A stretch of DNA of 64,000 bases from Neorhizobium alkalisoli. Lineage in GTDB: Bacteria; Pseudomonadota; Alphaproteobacteria; Rhizobiales; Rhizobiaceae. The position numbers and the translations under genes were made by a program. The stretch is from contig NZ_VIWP01000008.1 of the NCBI RefSeq assembly GCF_007829835.1, forward strand, positions 1-64,000, in the 5' to 3' direction. Positions 43,052-50,624 of this stretch are shown here, piece by piece (positions within the stretch are counted from its first letter, which is position 1; each line of letters starts with the position of its first letter). The notes beneath the pieces were generated by a model. That model was given only the letters and a program-made list of their open reading frames with translations, was not told where the DNA came from and ran no database searches.

Positions 43052-43080
43052 GTGGGTGGTTATCCTGCGGAGCAAAATTT

Positions 43081-43132
43081 ATTTCCGATAGGAAATTTAA
43101 AGTTGACAATTTTCCTATCGGAAACATATCCT
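43081..43132 (+). promoter_or_regulatory. promoter with two XRE-type operators before binding-protein paralogue 2
   Basis: TTGACA (43103-43108) and TATCCT (43127-43132) are separated by 18 bp, which are exactly the operator ATTTTC-CTATCG-GAAACA (43109-43126). Upstream lies ATTTC-CGATAG-GAAAT (43081-43096). The two spacers are reverse complements. A protein bound between -35 and -10 would block RNA polymerase. Confidence 0.68.
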
Positions 43133-43261
43133 GATTTTCGAGGGTTCCCGGATTTTCTTATGAGTTCCGGAACCATGGGTCGCGCATGAAGTCGTCCTGT
43201 CGACATGCGGATATCCACTGCAATCCATCGATTTCCGACGCCCCTTTTCTGGAGAGACCTG

Positions 43262-44113
43262 ATGCCATCCGCCATCCCGACTTTTCTCGGAATCCTCACT
43301 GCCGGCACCTTGCTTGCCGGTGCCGCCTTTGCCGCCCCGGCCTGCGAGCCGGCCAAGGTTGCGGAGAAATATCCGGCGATAGCCGGCAAGACGGTGGTCT
43401 TCGGCTACGATCCGTCGATCCCGCCCTATGCCATCATCGATGACAAGGACAAGACCAAGGTCAGTGGTTCCGACATCGACCTGGCAAAGGCCGTGTTCGA
43501 TTGCCTCGGCGTGAAATACGAGCTGAAGCCGGGTGCATGGCCGGGCCTTTTCCCGGCCGTCGTTTCGGGCCAGATCGATGCGATGTTTTATCTCTACTAC
43601 ACCCCGAAGCGGGCGGAACAGGGCGATTTCATCACCTTCATGAAGGCCGGCTCGGGTGCGATCGTCCAGAAGGGCAATCCCAAGAACATCAAGGCTGAGG
43701 CAGACCTTTGCGGCAAGACGGTTTCGGCCGGTCTTGGAACCGTCGAGGAAAGGCAGATGAAGACGCTCGGCGAAAAATGCGTGGCTTCCGGCAAGGAGAC
43801 GATCCAGGTCATGACCTCGACCGATGCGCCTTCCGGCTTTCGGCTGATCGCCACCGGCCGCGCGGATGCGATGGTTATCGACCTCCCGCTGATCAACATG
43901 ATGGTGAAGCGCAATCCAGACGTCTACAGCGTCGGTTACAGCGTCATCAGCGATTACCAGATCGGCGGCGCGGTGAAGAACGGCAATCCGCTCGGCCCGG
44001 CAATTGCCGATGCGATCCAGGCGCTGCAGGCCTCCGGCAAAGTCAAGGAAATCTTCGCGACCTACGGGATAGACCCCGCCGTTGAAATTCCGGCGACGCT
44101 GAAGACCGAATAA
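43262..44113 (+). CDS. ABC transporter substrate-binding protein, amino-acid type (SBP_bac_3), paralogue 2
   Basis: A 283-residue binding protein with a signal peptide (MPSAIPTFLGILTAGTLLAG, cut before APACEP). It has the same length and fold as paralogue 1, with shared blocks CEPAKVAEKYPA, GSDIDLAKAVFDC and DLCGKTV. ATG 43262 follows GGAGAGA; an in-frame ATG at 43205 lacks a ribosome binding site and the signal pattern. It is the first gene of the operon with a permease-ATPase fusion, so it is the cognate receptor of that importer. Confidence 0.92.
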   Translation: MPSAIPTFLGILTAGTLLAGAAFAAPACEPAKVAEKYPAIAGKTVVFGYDPSIPPYAIIDDKDKTKVSGSDIDLAKAVFDCLGVKYELKPGAWPGLFPAVVSGQIDAMFYLYYTPKRAEQGDFITFMKAGSGAIVQKGNPKNIKAEADLCGKTVSAGLGTVEERQMKTLGEKCVASGKETIQVMTSTDAPSGFRLIATGRADAMVIDLPLINMMVKRNPDVYSVGYSVISDYQIGGAVKNGNPLGPAIADAIQALQASGKVKEIFATYGIDPAVEIPATLKTE

Positions 44114-44120
44114 GATTCTG

Positions 44121-44222
44121 GCCGGCATCTTGCATGCCGGCATGATGTTCGAACATGCCGGAGCCTTGCCCGGTTCCCGCAGCCATCGATGAACGGGAGC
44201 GGACGCCTTTTGGCCGTCCGCT
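44121..44222 (+). terminator. cluster of stem-loops between binding protein and permease genes
   Basis: Three structures occur in the 129-bp gap. GCCGGCAT (44121-44128) pairs with ATGCCGGC (44134-44141); ATGTTCGAACAT (44145-44156) is a perfect palindrome; AGCGGACG (44198-44205) pairs with CGTCCGCT (44215-44222) and is followed by TTTCC. Such intercistronic hairpins commonly keep the binding-protein mRNA abundant and reduce permease expression. Confidence 0.55.
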
Positions 44223-44242
44223 TTCCGGTAGAAGGAAAAAAC

Positions 44243-45856
44243 GTGGATTTTCTCTCGCAAGTCCTCGGATATTTTACGTCCGGCTTTCTCTGGGATGGCG
44301 CAGTACTGGCGGTCGAGATTACGGCGTGCTCGATCGTTCTCGGATTCATCCTCGGCCTTGGCGTGGCGCTTCTGCGCATGTCGCGCCTGACCGCCGTCCG
44401 TGCCGGCGCCTGGTTCTACATCTGGCTGATGCGCGGCACGCCGCAGTTGTTGCAGCTGGTCTTTATCTTTGATGCGCTGCCGGCGATCGGCCTCAAATTC
44501 GACAGCTTCACCACGGCCGTGATCGCCTTTTCGCTGAGCGAAGCGGCATTTGCCGCGGAAATCATCCGCGGCGGCATCCTGTCGGTCAATCCGCAGCAGG
44601 GCATTGCCGCATCCTCGCTCGGCATGGGCCCGGCAACGACCCTGCGCCGCATCGTCCTGCCGCAGGCACTGCGCAGCATCCTTCCGGCGCTGGCAGGTAA
44701 TGCGATCGGCATGCTCAAGATGACGTCGGTGGCATCGGTCATTTTCGTCAGCGAGCTGACTTTCCGCTCGCAGCAGATCGTCGGCCAGACTTTTGAATTC
44801 TTCACCGTGTTTACCGGCGCGGCGATGATCTATCTCGTCCTGACCTCCGTGATCTCGGCAATCCAGGCCTATCTGGAGCACGCGCTTGATCCGGAGCGCA
44901 GTCGCGGCGGCGTCAAGGGTTACGGTTTCCTCGACAAGATTCTTCCCAAGCGCAGTGTCGCAACGCCGGCCAAAGTCGGGAAGTCTGCCGCTCCTGCCGT
45001 CAGCGCGGCGGATCGTTCCGAACTCGTCCGCAAGCTGCTTGCCGATAGCGTGAAGCCAAGCAGCACCGATGAGGAACCATTGATCGTCTGTCGGCGTCTC
45101 TGGAAGTCCTATGGCGATCGCGACGTGCTCAAGGGCATCGGTCTCGAGGTCAATCGTGGTGAAGTCGTCGCCGTGCTTGGCCCGAGCGGTTCCGGCAAGA
45201 GCACGCTCCTTCGCATGATCAACCATCTCGAAACCCTCGACGAGGGCGAGATCACCATCGGTGGGCGCTATGTCGGTTACGCGAAGAAGGACGGCAAACT
45301 GGTTCCCACATCCGGCCGGGCGCAGGCGCGTGCCGAAGTGGGCGTCTCGATGGTGTTCCAGAATTTCAATCTTTTCGCCAATCTGACGGCACTGGAAAAC
45401 ATCATGGAAGCGCCGATACGCGTCCATGGCGTCCCGCGCGACGAAGCCGAAAAGATGGCGCGGCAACTTCTCGCCACTGTCGGATTGTCTGGCCATGCCG
45501 ATCACCTGCCGCACCATCTTTCCGGCGGGCAGCAGCAGCGCGTCGCGATCGCCCGCGCCCTTGCCGTCAAGCCACGGGTCATGTTGTTCGACGAACCGAC
45601 CTCGGCGCTTGATCCGGAACTGGTCGGGGAAGTCCTGTCGGTGATGCGCAGCCTTGCCGATGCCGGCATGACGATGATCGTCGTCACCCACGAGATGAAT
45701 TTTGCGCGCGAAGTGGCCGATCGGGTCGTGTTCTTCGACGAGGGCGAGATCGTCGAGCAGGGCAGGCCGGAAGACGTGCTTGATTCTCCGACAAAGGAGC
45801 GGACCCGCCGCTTTCTCAACAGGCTCGGCGGCGAGGCCGAAGCCAGCGAGGGCTAA
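44243..45856 (+). CDS. ABC transporter permease-ATPase fusion (amino-acid type)
   Basis: A 537-residue fusion. The first ~220 residues are a HisM/GlnP-type permease with membrane segments and a conserved cytoplasmic loop (AASSLGMGPATTLRRIVLPQ). A linker of about 70 residues follows. The rest (from ~292) is a HisP/GlnQ-type ATPase with Walker A GPSGSGKST near 313, signature LSGGQQQR, and Walker B/D-loop LFDEPTSALDP near 449. GTG 44243 follows AGAAGGAAA; the frame is open to 44189 without a good site. One gene can supply the whole importer if the protein homodimerises. Confidence 0.92.
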   Translation: MDFLSQVLGYFTSGFLWDGAVLAVEITACSIVLGFILGLGVALLRMSRLTAVRAGAWFYIWLMRGTPQLLQLVFIFDALPAIGLKFDSFTTAVIAFSLSEAAFAAEIIRGGILSVNPQQGIAASSLGMGPATTLRRIVLPQALRSILPALAGNAIGMLKMTSVASVIFVSELTFRSQQIVGQTFEFFTVFTGAAMIYLVLTSVISAIQAYLEHALDPERSRGGVKGYGFLDKILPKRSVATPAKVGKSAAPAVSAADRSELVRKLLADSVKPSSTDEEPLIVCRRLWKSYGDRDVLKGIGLEVNRGEVVAVLGPSGSGKSTLLRMINHLETLDEGEITIGGRYVGYAKKDGKLVPTSGRAQARAEVGVSMVFQNFNLFANLTALENIMEAPIRVHGVPRDEAEKMARQLLATVGLSGHADHLPHHLSGGQQQRVAIARALAVKPRVMLFDEPTSALDPELVGEVLSVMRSLADAGMTMIVVTHEMNFAREVADRVVFFDEGEIVEQGRPEDVLDSPTKERTRRFLNRLGGEAEASEG

Positions 45857-45859
45857 AAC

Positions 45860-47329
45860 ATGTCGATCGCAGCCACCCATGGGGTGACGCTTGATAACGG
45901 CCTGACGGCCGACAGGCGCCTTCTGTCCCCTGATCAGTTCGAGATGGCTCACGAAGTTTTGGCAAAAGCGAAAGCTGCCGGACTGGAGACCATTCGTCTA
46001 GCTTTCGTAGACCAGCACGGCGTGCCGCGCGGCAAGGCGATCACGGTGGAAAGCCTTGCCTCCGTTTTCCGCAACGGCATGGCGATGACATCGACCCTTC
46101 TTCTGAAGGATACGTCGCATCGCACCGTGTTCGATGTCTGGGCCGGTGATATCGGTTTCGGGGAGGGGCAGCTGACCGGCGCCGGCGATGTCCTCATCGT
46201 CCCGGATCCGGCGACGTTCCGCATCCTGCCATGGTCGCCGCATAGCGCGAGCATTCTCTGCGATCTCTATCACAAGGACGGTTCTTTCATGCCGTTCTGT
46301 TCGCGTGGCATTCTCAAGCGGGCCGTTTCGGCCTTGGAGAAAACCGGTCGGCAGCTGGTTTGCGGCCTGGAAGTCGAGTTCTACGTCTTCCGCATAGACA
46401 ATCCGCGGCTCGATCATGCAGATGGCGGAATGCCGGCTGCGGTGCCGGAAACCTCGCTCCTTTCGCACGGCTTTCAATACCTCACTGATGCGCGTTACGA
46501 CGCGCTGGAAGACGTGATGGATCATTTGCGCCGCGCAGCCCAGGCGCTGCAATTGCCGGTGCGTTCCATGGAGGCGGAATTCGGTCCCAGCCAGTTCGAA
46601 TTCACCTTCGAACCGGATTCGCCGCTCGCCCATGCCGACGCCATGGTCACCTTCCGCACCATGGTAAAACAGGTCTGCCGCCGGCATGGCTTGCACGCAA
46701 CATTCATGTGCCGGCCGCGCGTCGACAATGCTGTGCCGAGCGGCTGGCATCTGCACCAGTCGCTCGTCGATACTGCAACAGGCCGCAACCTCTTCATTCC
46801 GGCGGATGGCGGTACCGTGTCAAAAGAAGCGAGCGGCTGGATCGGCGGGCTCCTCGCCCATGCCGAGGAAAGCTGCCTTCTGACGACGCCGACCGTCAAC
46901 GGATACAAGCGTTATCAGCCGAATCAGATGGCTCCGGACCGTGTGCAATGGGGCAAGGACAACAAGGGTGCGATGATCCGCGGATTGATGGCGCCGGGCG
47001 ACAAGGCGAGCCGTATCGAAAATCGCGTCGCCGAGCCGGCCGCCAATCCCTACCTGTTCTTTGCGTCTCAGATTTATAGCGGCCTCGACGGTCTCGATCG
47101 TGGATTGGAAGCGCCGGCCCCGGTCGAAAATCCATACAAGAGCAATGCCAGCGCCTTGCCGCGCAGCTTGCTTGGCGCGGTGGAGCTTTTCGAGAAAAGC
47201 GAATTTTACCGGAACAAGCTGGGCCCGGAATTCGTCGCCTATCTCAGCCATATCAAGCGCGCCGAATGGGATCGTTATCTCATGACCGTTTCCGAATGGG
47301 AGCAGCGCGAATATTTTTCCTTGTTCTGA
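45860..47329 (+). CDS. glutamine synthetase family protein (gamma-glutamyl-amine ligase, PuuA/GlnA3-like)
   Basis: A 489-residue GS-superfamily protein: beta-grasp domain (about 30-130; IRLAFVDQHGVPRGKAI) and catalytic domain with CGLEVEFYVF, MEAEFGPSQFEFTFEP, SGWHLHQSL and RIENRVAEPAANPYLF. It is longer than GlnT and lacks the conserved features for ammonia-specific GSI in the visible motifs. Family members of this branch glutamylate amines such as putrescine or monoethylamine. It starts 3 bp after the importer gene, so the imported compound may be its substrate. Confidence 0.88.
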   Translation: MSIAATHGVTLDNGLTADRRLLSPDQFEMAHEVLAKAKAAGLETIRLAFVDQHGVPRGKAITVESLASVFRNGMAMTSTLLLKDTSHRTVFDVWAGDIGFGEGQLTGAGDVLIVPDPATFRILPWSPHSASILCDLYHKDGSFMPFCSRGILKRAVSALEKTGRQLVCGLEVEFYVFRIDNPRLDHADGGMPAAVPETSLLSHGFQYLTDARYDALEDVMDHLRRAAQALQLPVRSMEAEFGPSQFEFTFEPDSPLAHADAMVTFRTMVKQVCRRHGLHATFMCRPRVDNAVPSGWHLHQSLVDTATGRNLFIPADGGTVSKEASGWIGGLLAHAEESCLLTTPTVNGYKRYQPNQMAPDRVQWGKDNKGAMIRGLMAPGDKASRIENRVAEPAANPYLFFASQIYSGLDGLDRGLEAPAPVENPYKSNASALPRSLLGAVELFEKSEFYRNKLGPEFVAYLSHIKRAEWDRYLMTVSEWEQREYFSLF

Positions 47330-47339
47330 GGGGCCAGCA

Positions 47340-47705
47340 ATGCCGCATTTCGTCGTCGAATATGCCCGCCGGATGGAGGAGACGCTGTCCCTGGCCAAGG
47401 TTATGGAGGTCACCTATGCGGCCGGTGCCCGTTCAGGCGTGATGACGTCGTCCGACATCAAGGTCAGGGCTATTCCCTACGATCATTTTCTGATGGCGGA
47501 TGGTACCGGCTCCTTTCTTCACGTGACTGTTTCGCTGCTTGCGGGAAGATCTGCCGAGCAGAAGGAACATCTCGGCATCTGTGTGCGTGACGATCTGGCG
47601 GCGGCTTTTCCCGAAGTTGGCAGTATCAGCGTCGATATCAGGGACATGGACCCTGTCTCATACAAGAAGCGGCTGGCGCCGGTCGCTGGGGCTGTGGCGC
47701 AATGA
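47340..47705 (+). CDS. 5-carboxymethyl-2-hydroxymuconate delta-isomerase (CHMI)-like protein
   Basis: A 121-residue tautomerase-superfamily protein beginning MPHFVVEYARR. Pro at position 2 becomes the catalytic N-terminal Pro1 after Met removal, as in CHMI and HpaF. The C-terminal VDIRDMDPVSYKKR is the CHMI ending. In known pathways it isomerises the ring-cleavage product of homoprotocatechuate. No other homoprotocatechuate gene is here, so a related dienol isomerisation is more likely. It is downstream of the ligase by 10 bp and overlaps the next gene by 4 bp. Confidence 0.83.
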   Translation: MPHFVVEYARRMEETLSLAKVMEVTYAAGARSGVMTSSDIKVRAIPYDHFLMADGTGSFLHVTVSLLAGRSAEQKEHLGICVRDDLAAAFPEVGSISVDIRDMDPVSYKKRLAPVAGAVAQ

Positions 47706-48202
47706 GTGGCGTCTTGTCAGCCGAACTGGTCGAACGCAGCTTTGCCTTTGTGCGCCCGGCCATTGAAGCCGTTTTCGAGACGGGCATTACCGGGCGCCGG
47801 CATCTCGCCATCGTCGTCACGGCGGTCGAGGCCATTACCGGCTGGCGGCGGACAAGCGGTGCAGCCTTCGAGGACAGCTGTTACCTCGTGACATCGCTGG
47901 GCGATCTCTCGGTTTCGCCCTGGCCGAATATGGAAATTGCCTTGAAGAAAGCAGAGATCTCGGCCCGTACCGGCGTGCCGACCGGCCAGCTGCCGCCCTC
48001 CTATATCCTTGAAGGGGATACGGTCTTTCACGGTAGTGCTGTTCTCGGCGGTATCGTCGTCGCATGCGCCGGGCTCGACCCACGCCATGACGAAATGTTC
48101 TCGTGGTGGATCGCCTCGGCGGTTTCCGCTCAGGCGCAGATCGATTTCACCGTCGCACTGGAAGCAAAACCCGCTGCCAGCTTCTGGAATACCCGCGGTT
48201 GA
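47702..48202 (+). CDS. uncharacterised protein, last gene of the importer-ligase operon
   Basis: A 166-residue protein without a recognised function. It is soluble, has no signal peptide, and overlaps the CHMI-like gene by ATGA. A central segment (LKKAEISARTGVPTGQLPPS followed by GDTVFHGSAVLGGIVVACAG) has a faint similarity in layout to GlcG/HbpS-type proteins, which use ALxKA...G...G patterns, but this is too weak for a call. Operon membership suggests a role in the same pathway, perhaps as a small binding or isomerase partner. Confidence 0.7.
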   Translation: MSGVLSAELVERSFAFVRPAIEAVFETGITGRRHLAIVVTAVEAITGWRRTSGAAFEDSCYLVTSLGDLSVSPWPNMEIALKKAEISARTGVPTGQLPPSYILEGDTVFHGSAVLGGIVVACAGLDPRHDEMFSWWIASAVSAQAQIDFTVALEAKPAASFWNTRG

Positions 48203-48378
48203 ACAGGGCTCCGGCGCGCAGCGGCGGGATGCGGAATATGTCACAGGATCATATTTACCTTGGGTTTACGATCATCCGCAATTTTGGGGACCTCGGCCGC
48301 ATGAAGTGCCGGTGTTCCTAAAAATGCTTTTATTGACGTTGATTTGAGGCCCGGCCAAAGGCTCGGGATATATGTGCG

Positions 48379-49512
48379 TTGACGGATATCGACAGGATAA
48401 TCGGCGACATCTATGACGGCGGCATGGGCGATTGGCTCTCGGTCGGCAGATCGCTCTTCAACGGCCTCGGTGCCAGCAACGGTTCCCTGAGGTTCCGGCA
48501 GGCCGACGGCAGGTCCGTCAATGTGTTCGACCGATCGGAGCCGGCCGAAGCCCAGTACACCGCCTATTATTGCCATATCGATCCGATCCGCGCTGCACTC
48601 ACCCGCACAGCGTCGGATCGCGGCCAGTCCAGCAATGCCTTGCTCGTCGAAGATCTACTGGATGAAAGCGACTATCGCCGCTCCGAATTCTATCAGGATT
48701 TTGCGCGGTCGAATGGCCAGCAACATATGCTGCTTGGTATCATCGGAGATGACGAACACACCGTCATTGGCCTCTTCCGTGATGGCAGGGCATTCGACGA
48801 GCGGGAGCAGTCGGCGCTTTCGCGTCTTCTGCCGCATATTCGCCGGGCGATGCAGCTGCAGCAGCGTCTGGAAAAAGCCGAGCTTGTTGGTCATCTGGGA
48901 CATGCTGCCTTCGAAGCCTTGCCTGGCGCAGCAGTCGTTGTGGATGCGGATTGCCACGTTCTCTATGCCAATTCTGCGGCGGCACGCCGCCTGTCGCGGC
49001 GCGATCTGCCGGTCTCTTTCTCGCCTGAGGCGAATACCGGCAAGACCAAGCTCACCGTCGACAATCGCGGCAGGGCCATGCGTCTGCGGGCGATGATATC
49101 GGACGCAGCCTATCGCGGAAACGGCGGTGCGATGCGCTTCGAAATCGATGACGTAACGGCCGGTCGGCCGCGGCAGCTTGCTGTCTTTGTCCTGCCCCAG
49201 CCGACGCAGTTTTCTGCCACGGCGGTTCTTGCAGGCGAGGGCGATCCGGTTCTGATCCTGCTGCACGAACTGTCGCGCCCGACGATCATCAGCGCCTCGC
49301 TGCTCGCCGACCTGTTCGGCCTCAGCATTGCCGAGAGTGGCGTGGCGATGGCGCTTCTGGGCGGGCAGACGGCTGAAGCCGTTGCACGCGATCGTGACGT
49401 GTCGCTGGAGACCGTGCGCACGCAGATCCGCATGGTTCTGCGCAAGACCAATGCCGGCAGCCTGCGGGAGTTCGAGCGTATCGGCGCCATGCTCGACATG
49501 CTGGCACACTGA
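48379..49512 (+). CDS. LuxR-type helix-turn-helix transcriptional regulator
   Basis: A 377-residue regulator. The N-terminal two-thirds contain a GAF/PAS-like sensing region (about 10-160 and 170-260, with VVDADCHVLYANSAAARRL as a PAS-like start). The C-terminal ~60 residues are a GerE/LuxR HTH (FGLSIAESGVAMALLGGQTA, then VSLETVRTQIRMVLRKTNAGS). The only start compatible with the frame is TTG 48379; it lies downstream of 176 bp without a gene. Target genes are unclear; it lies between the unknown island and the biuret module. Confidence 0.82.
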   Translation: MTDIDRIIGDIYDGGMGDWLSVGRSLFNGLGASNGSLRFRQADGRSVNVFDRSEPAEAQYTAYYCHIDPIRAALTRTASDRGQSSNALLVEDLLDESDYRRSEFYQDFARSNGQQHMLLGIIGDDEHTVIGLFRDGRAFDEREQSALSRLLPHIRRAMQLQQRLEKAELVGHLGHAAFEALPGAAVVVDADCHVLYANSAAARRLSRRDLPVSFSPEANTGKTKLTVDNRGRAMRLRAMISDAAYRGNGGAMRFEIDDVTAGRPRQLAVFVLPQPTQFSATAVLAGEGDPVLILLHELSRPTIISASLLADLFGLSIAESGVAMALLGGQTAEAVARDRDVSLETVRTQIRMVLRKTNAGSLREFERIGAMLDMLAH

Positions 49513-49532
49513 AAGACGACTTTGCGAGCCCT

Positions 49533-50441
49533 TCAGGAGACTTCGAACTGTGTTGCCAGCGCATGCGAGAGCTGTGCAGAAAAACGCGCCGCGGCCACGG
49601 GCAGGGCGCGGCCCTTGAGCTGCCCCATGTAAAGAATGCCGGATGGCACATCGCGTTTGTCGACCGGGCGTGAAACGATGTCTCCCGTTGTCGTCTGGTC
49701 GCCGAGGCCGATCGGGATCTGGAAGCTGACGATGTTTTCCGCCACCGCATGGTTGCGCAGGAACTCGAAACTGTCGGACTGCACGACCGGCTCCAACCGC
49801 ATCGACCGCCCCTGCACGGCAATGTCCAGCAAATGCCGCACACCATAGGGCGCGGTTGGCAGGGAGATCGGATACCGCAGGCACTCGCTGAGCCTTACTT
49901 CCGGTTTCTCCGCCAGCGGATGCCCGGCCGCCATGATTGCATGGACTGGCTGAGAGACACGGATGACCGTCATGAAATCCGCCAGCCGGACGGGTTCGAA
50001 GACGATCGCGATATCCGCCGCATGGTCGACCAGCGCCTGTTCGGCTGCCTGGCGGTCGCGCACATGGACGCCAAACGTCACGCCGGGATGTTCCTTCCGG
50101 TAAAGCGCGATCTGCGTCGGCAGAAAATGCGGCAAGAGCGCCTGGCTGCAGGCGATAGAGACATGGCCGCGCCGCACGCCGGAAAGATCGGCGATCTGCG
50201 AGCGTACCCGTTCCATGTCCGAGAGCTGATGGCGGATATGATGGATCAGCACCTCGCCGGCGCTGGAAAGCCGCACGCCATGGGCAAGTCGCTCGAAGAT
50301 CGGCACGCCGAGCTCTTCCTCGATCGCCAGGATCCGCCGGTTGAGCGCGGTCGATGTGATGGAAAGCGTTTCGGCCGCGCCACGGATCGAGCCCGCCTTG
50401 GCCACGGCATCGATATAACGAAGAGAAGTCAAATGACGCAT
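49533..50441 (-). CDS. LysR family transcriptional regulator of the biuret module
   Basis: A 302-residue LysR protein: N-terminal winged HTH (LTSLRYIDAVAKAGSIRGAA, STALNRRILAIEEELG) and a C-terminal effector domain. ATG 50441 follows GGAGG at the correct distance; the open frame upstream to 50498 runs through the operator. It is divergent from the BMP-type importer. A perfect 23-bp inverted repeat with T-N11-A at 50458-50480 is a textbook LysR target and suggests control of itself and the biuret operon. The effector is probably biuret or a relative. Confidence 0.9.
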   Translation of the reverse strand: MRHLTSLRYIDAVAKAGSIRGAAETLSITSTALNRRILAIEEELGVPIFERLAHGVRLSSAGEVLIHHIRHQLSDMERVRSQIADLSGVRRGHVSIACSQALLPHFLPTQIALYRKEHPGVTFGVHVRDRQAAEQALVDHAADIAIVFEPVRLADFMTVIRVSQPVHAIMAAGHPLAEKPEVRLSECLRYPISLPTAPYGVRHLLDIAVQGRSMRLEPVVQSDSFEFLRNHAVAENIVSFQIPIGLGDQTTTGDIVSRPVDKRDVPSGILYMGQLKGRALPVAAARFSAQLSHALATQFEVS

Positions 50442-50457
50442 CGAAACCTCCAGAGGG

Positions 50458-50480
50458 GCTGCTGCAAAAATTGCAGCAGC
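50458..50480. promoter_or_regulatory. LysR-type operator (perfect inverted repeat with T-N11-A)
   Basis: 10-bp arms GCTGCTGCAA (50458-50467) and TTGCAGCAGC (50471-50480) around AAA. The core TGCAA-AAA-TTGCA satisfies T-N11-A. It is 17 bp before the LysR start codon and 145 bp before the start of the divergent importer gene. Confidence 0.75.
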
Positions 50481-50624
50481 TTGGCGAAAAACTAGCACAA
50501 GACAGAAGCGGCCTCATCCACCTATCGTTGTCTCTAACGGGATGAAGCGGAGAAAACGGAAACGTACCGGCCGCACCCGAGACCGCTTTTCACGCAGATC
50601 TCGACGCTCAGGGGGAGCTTCCAC

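Noticed and set aside
43115..45952. A 945-codon open frame on the minus strand
   Set aside because: It lies fully antisense to a binding protein and an ABC fusion with complete motifs, shows low-complexity Arg/His/Asp composition, and has no recognisable domain. It is an effect of high-GC codon use.
48655..50517. A 620-codon open frame on the minus strand
   Set aside because: It overlaps the LuxR-type gene and the LysR gene in other frames and has no domain. The LysR frame in this region has a start site, HTH and effector domain.
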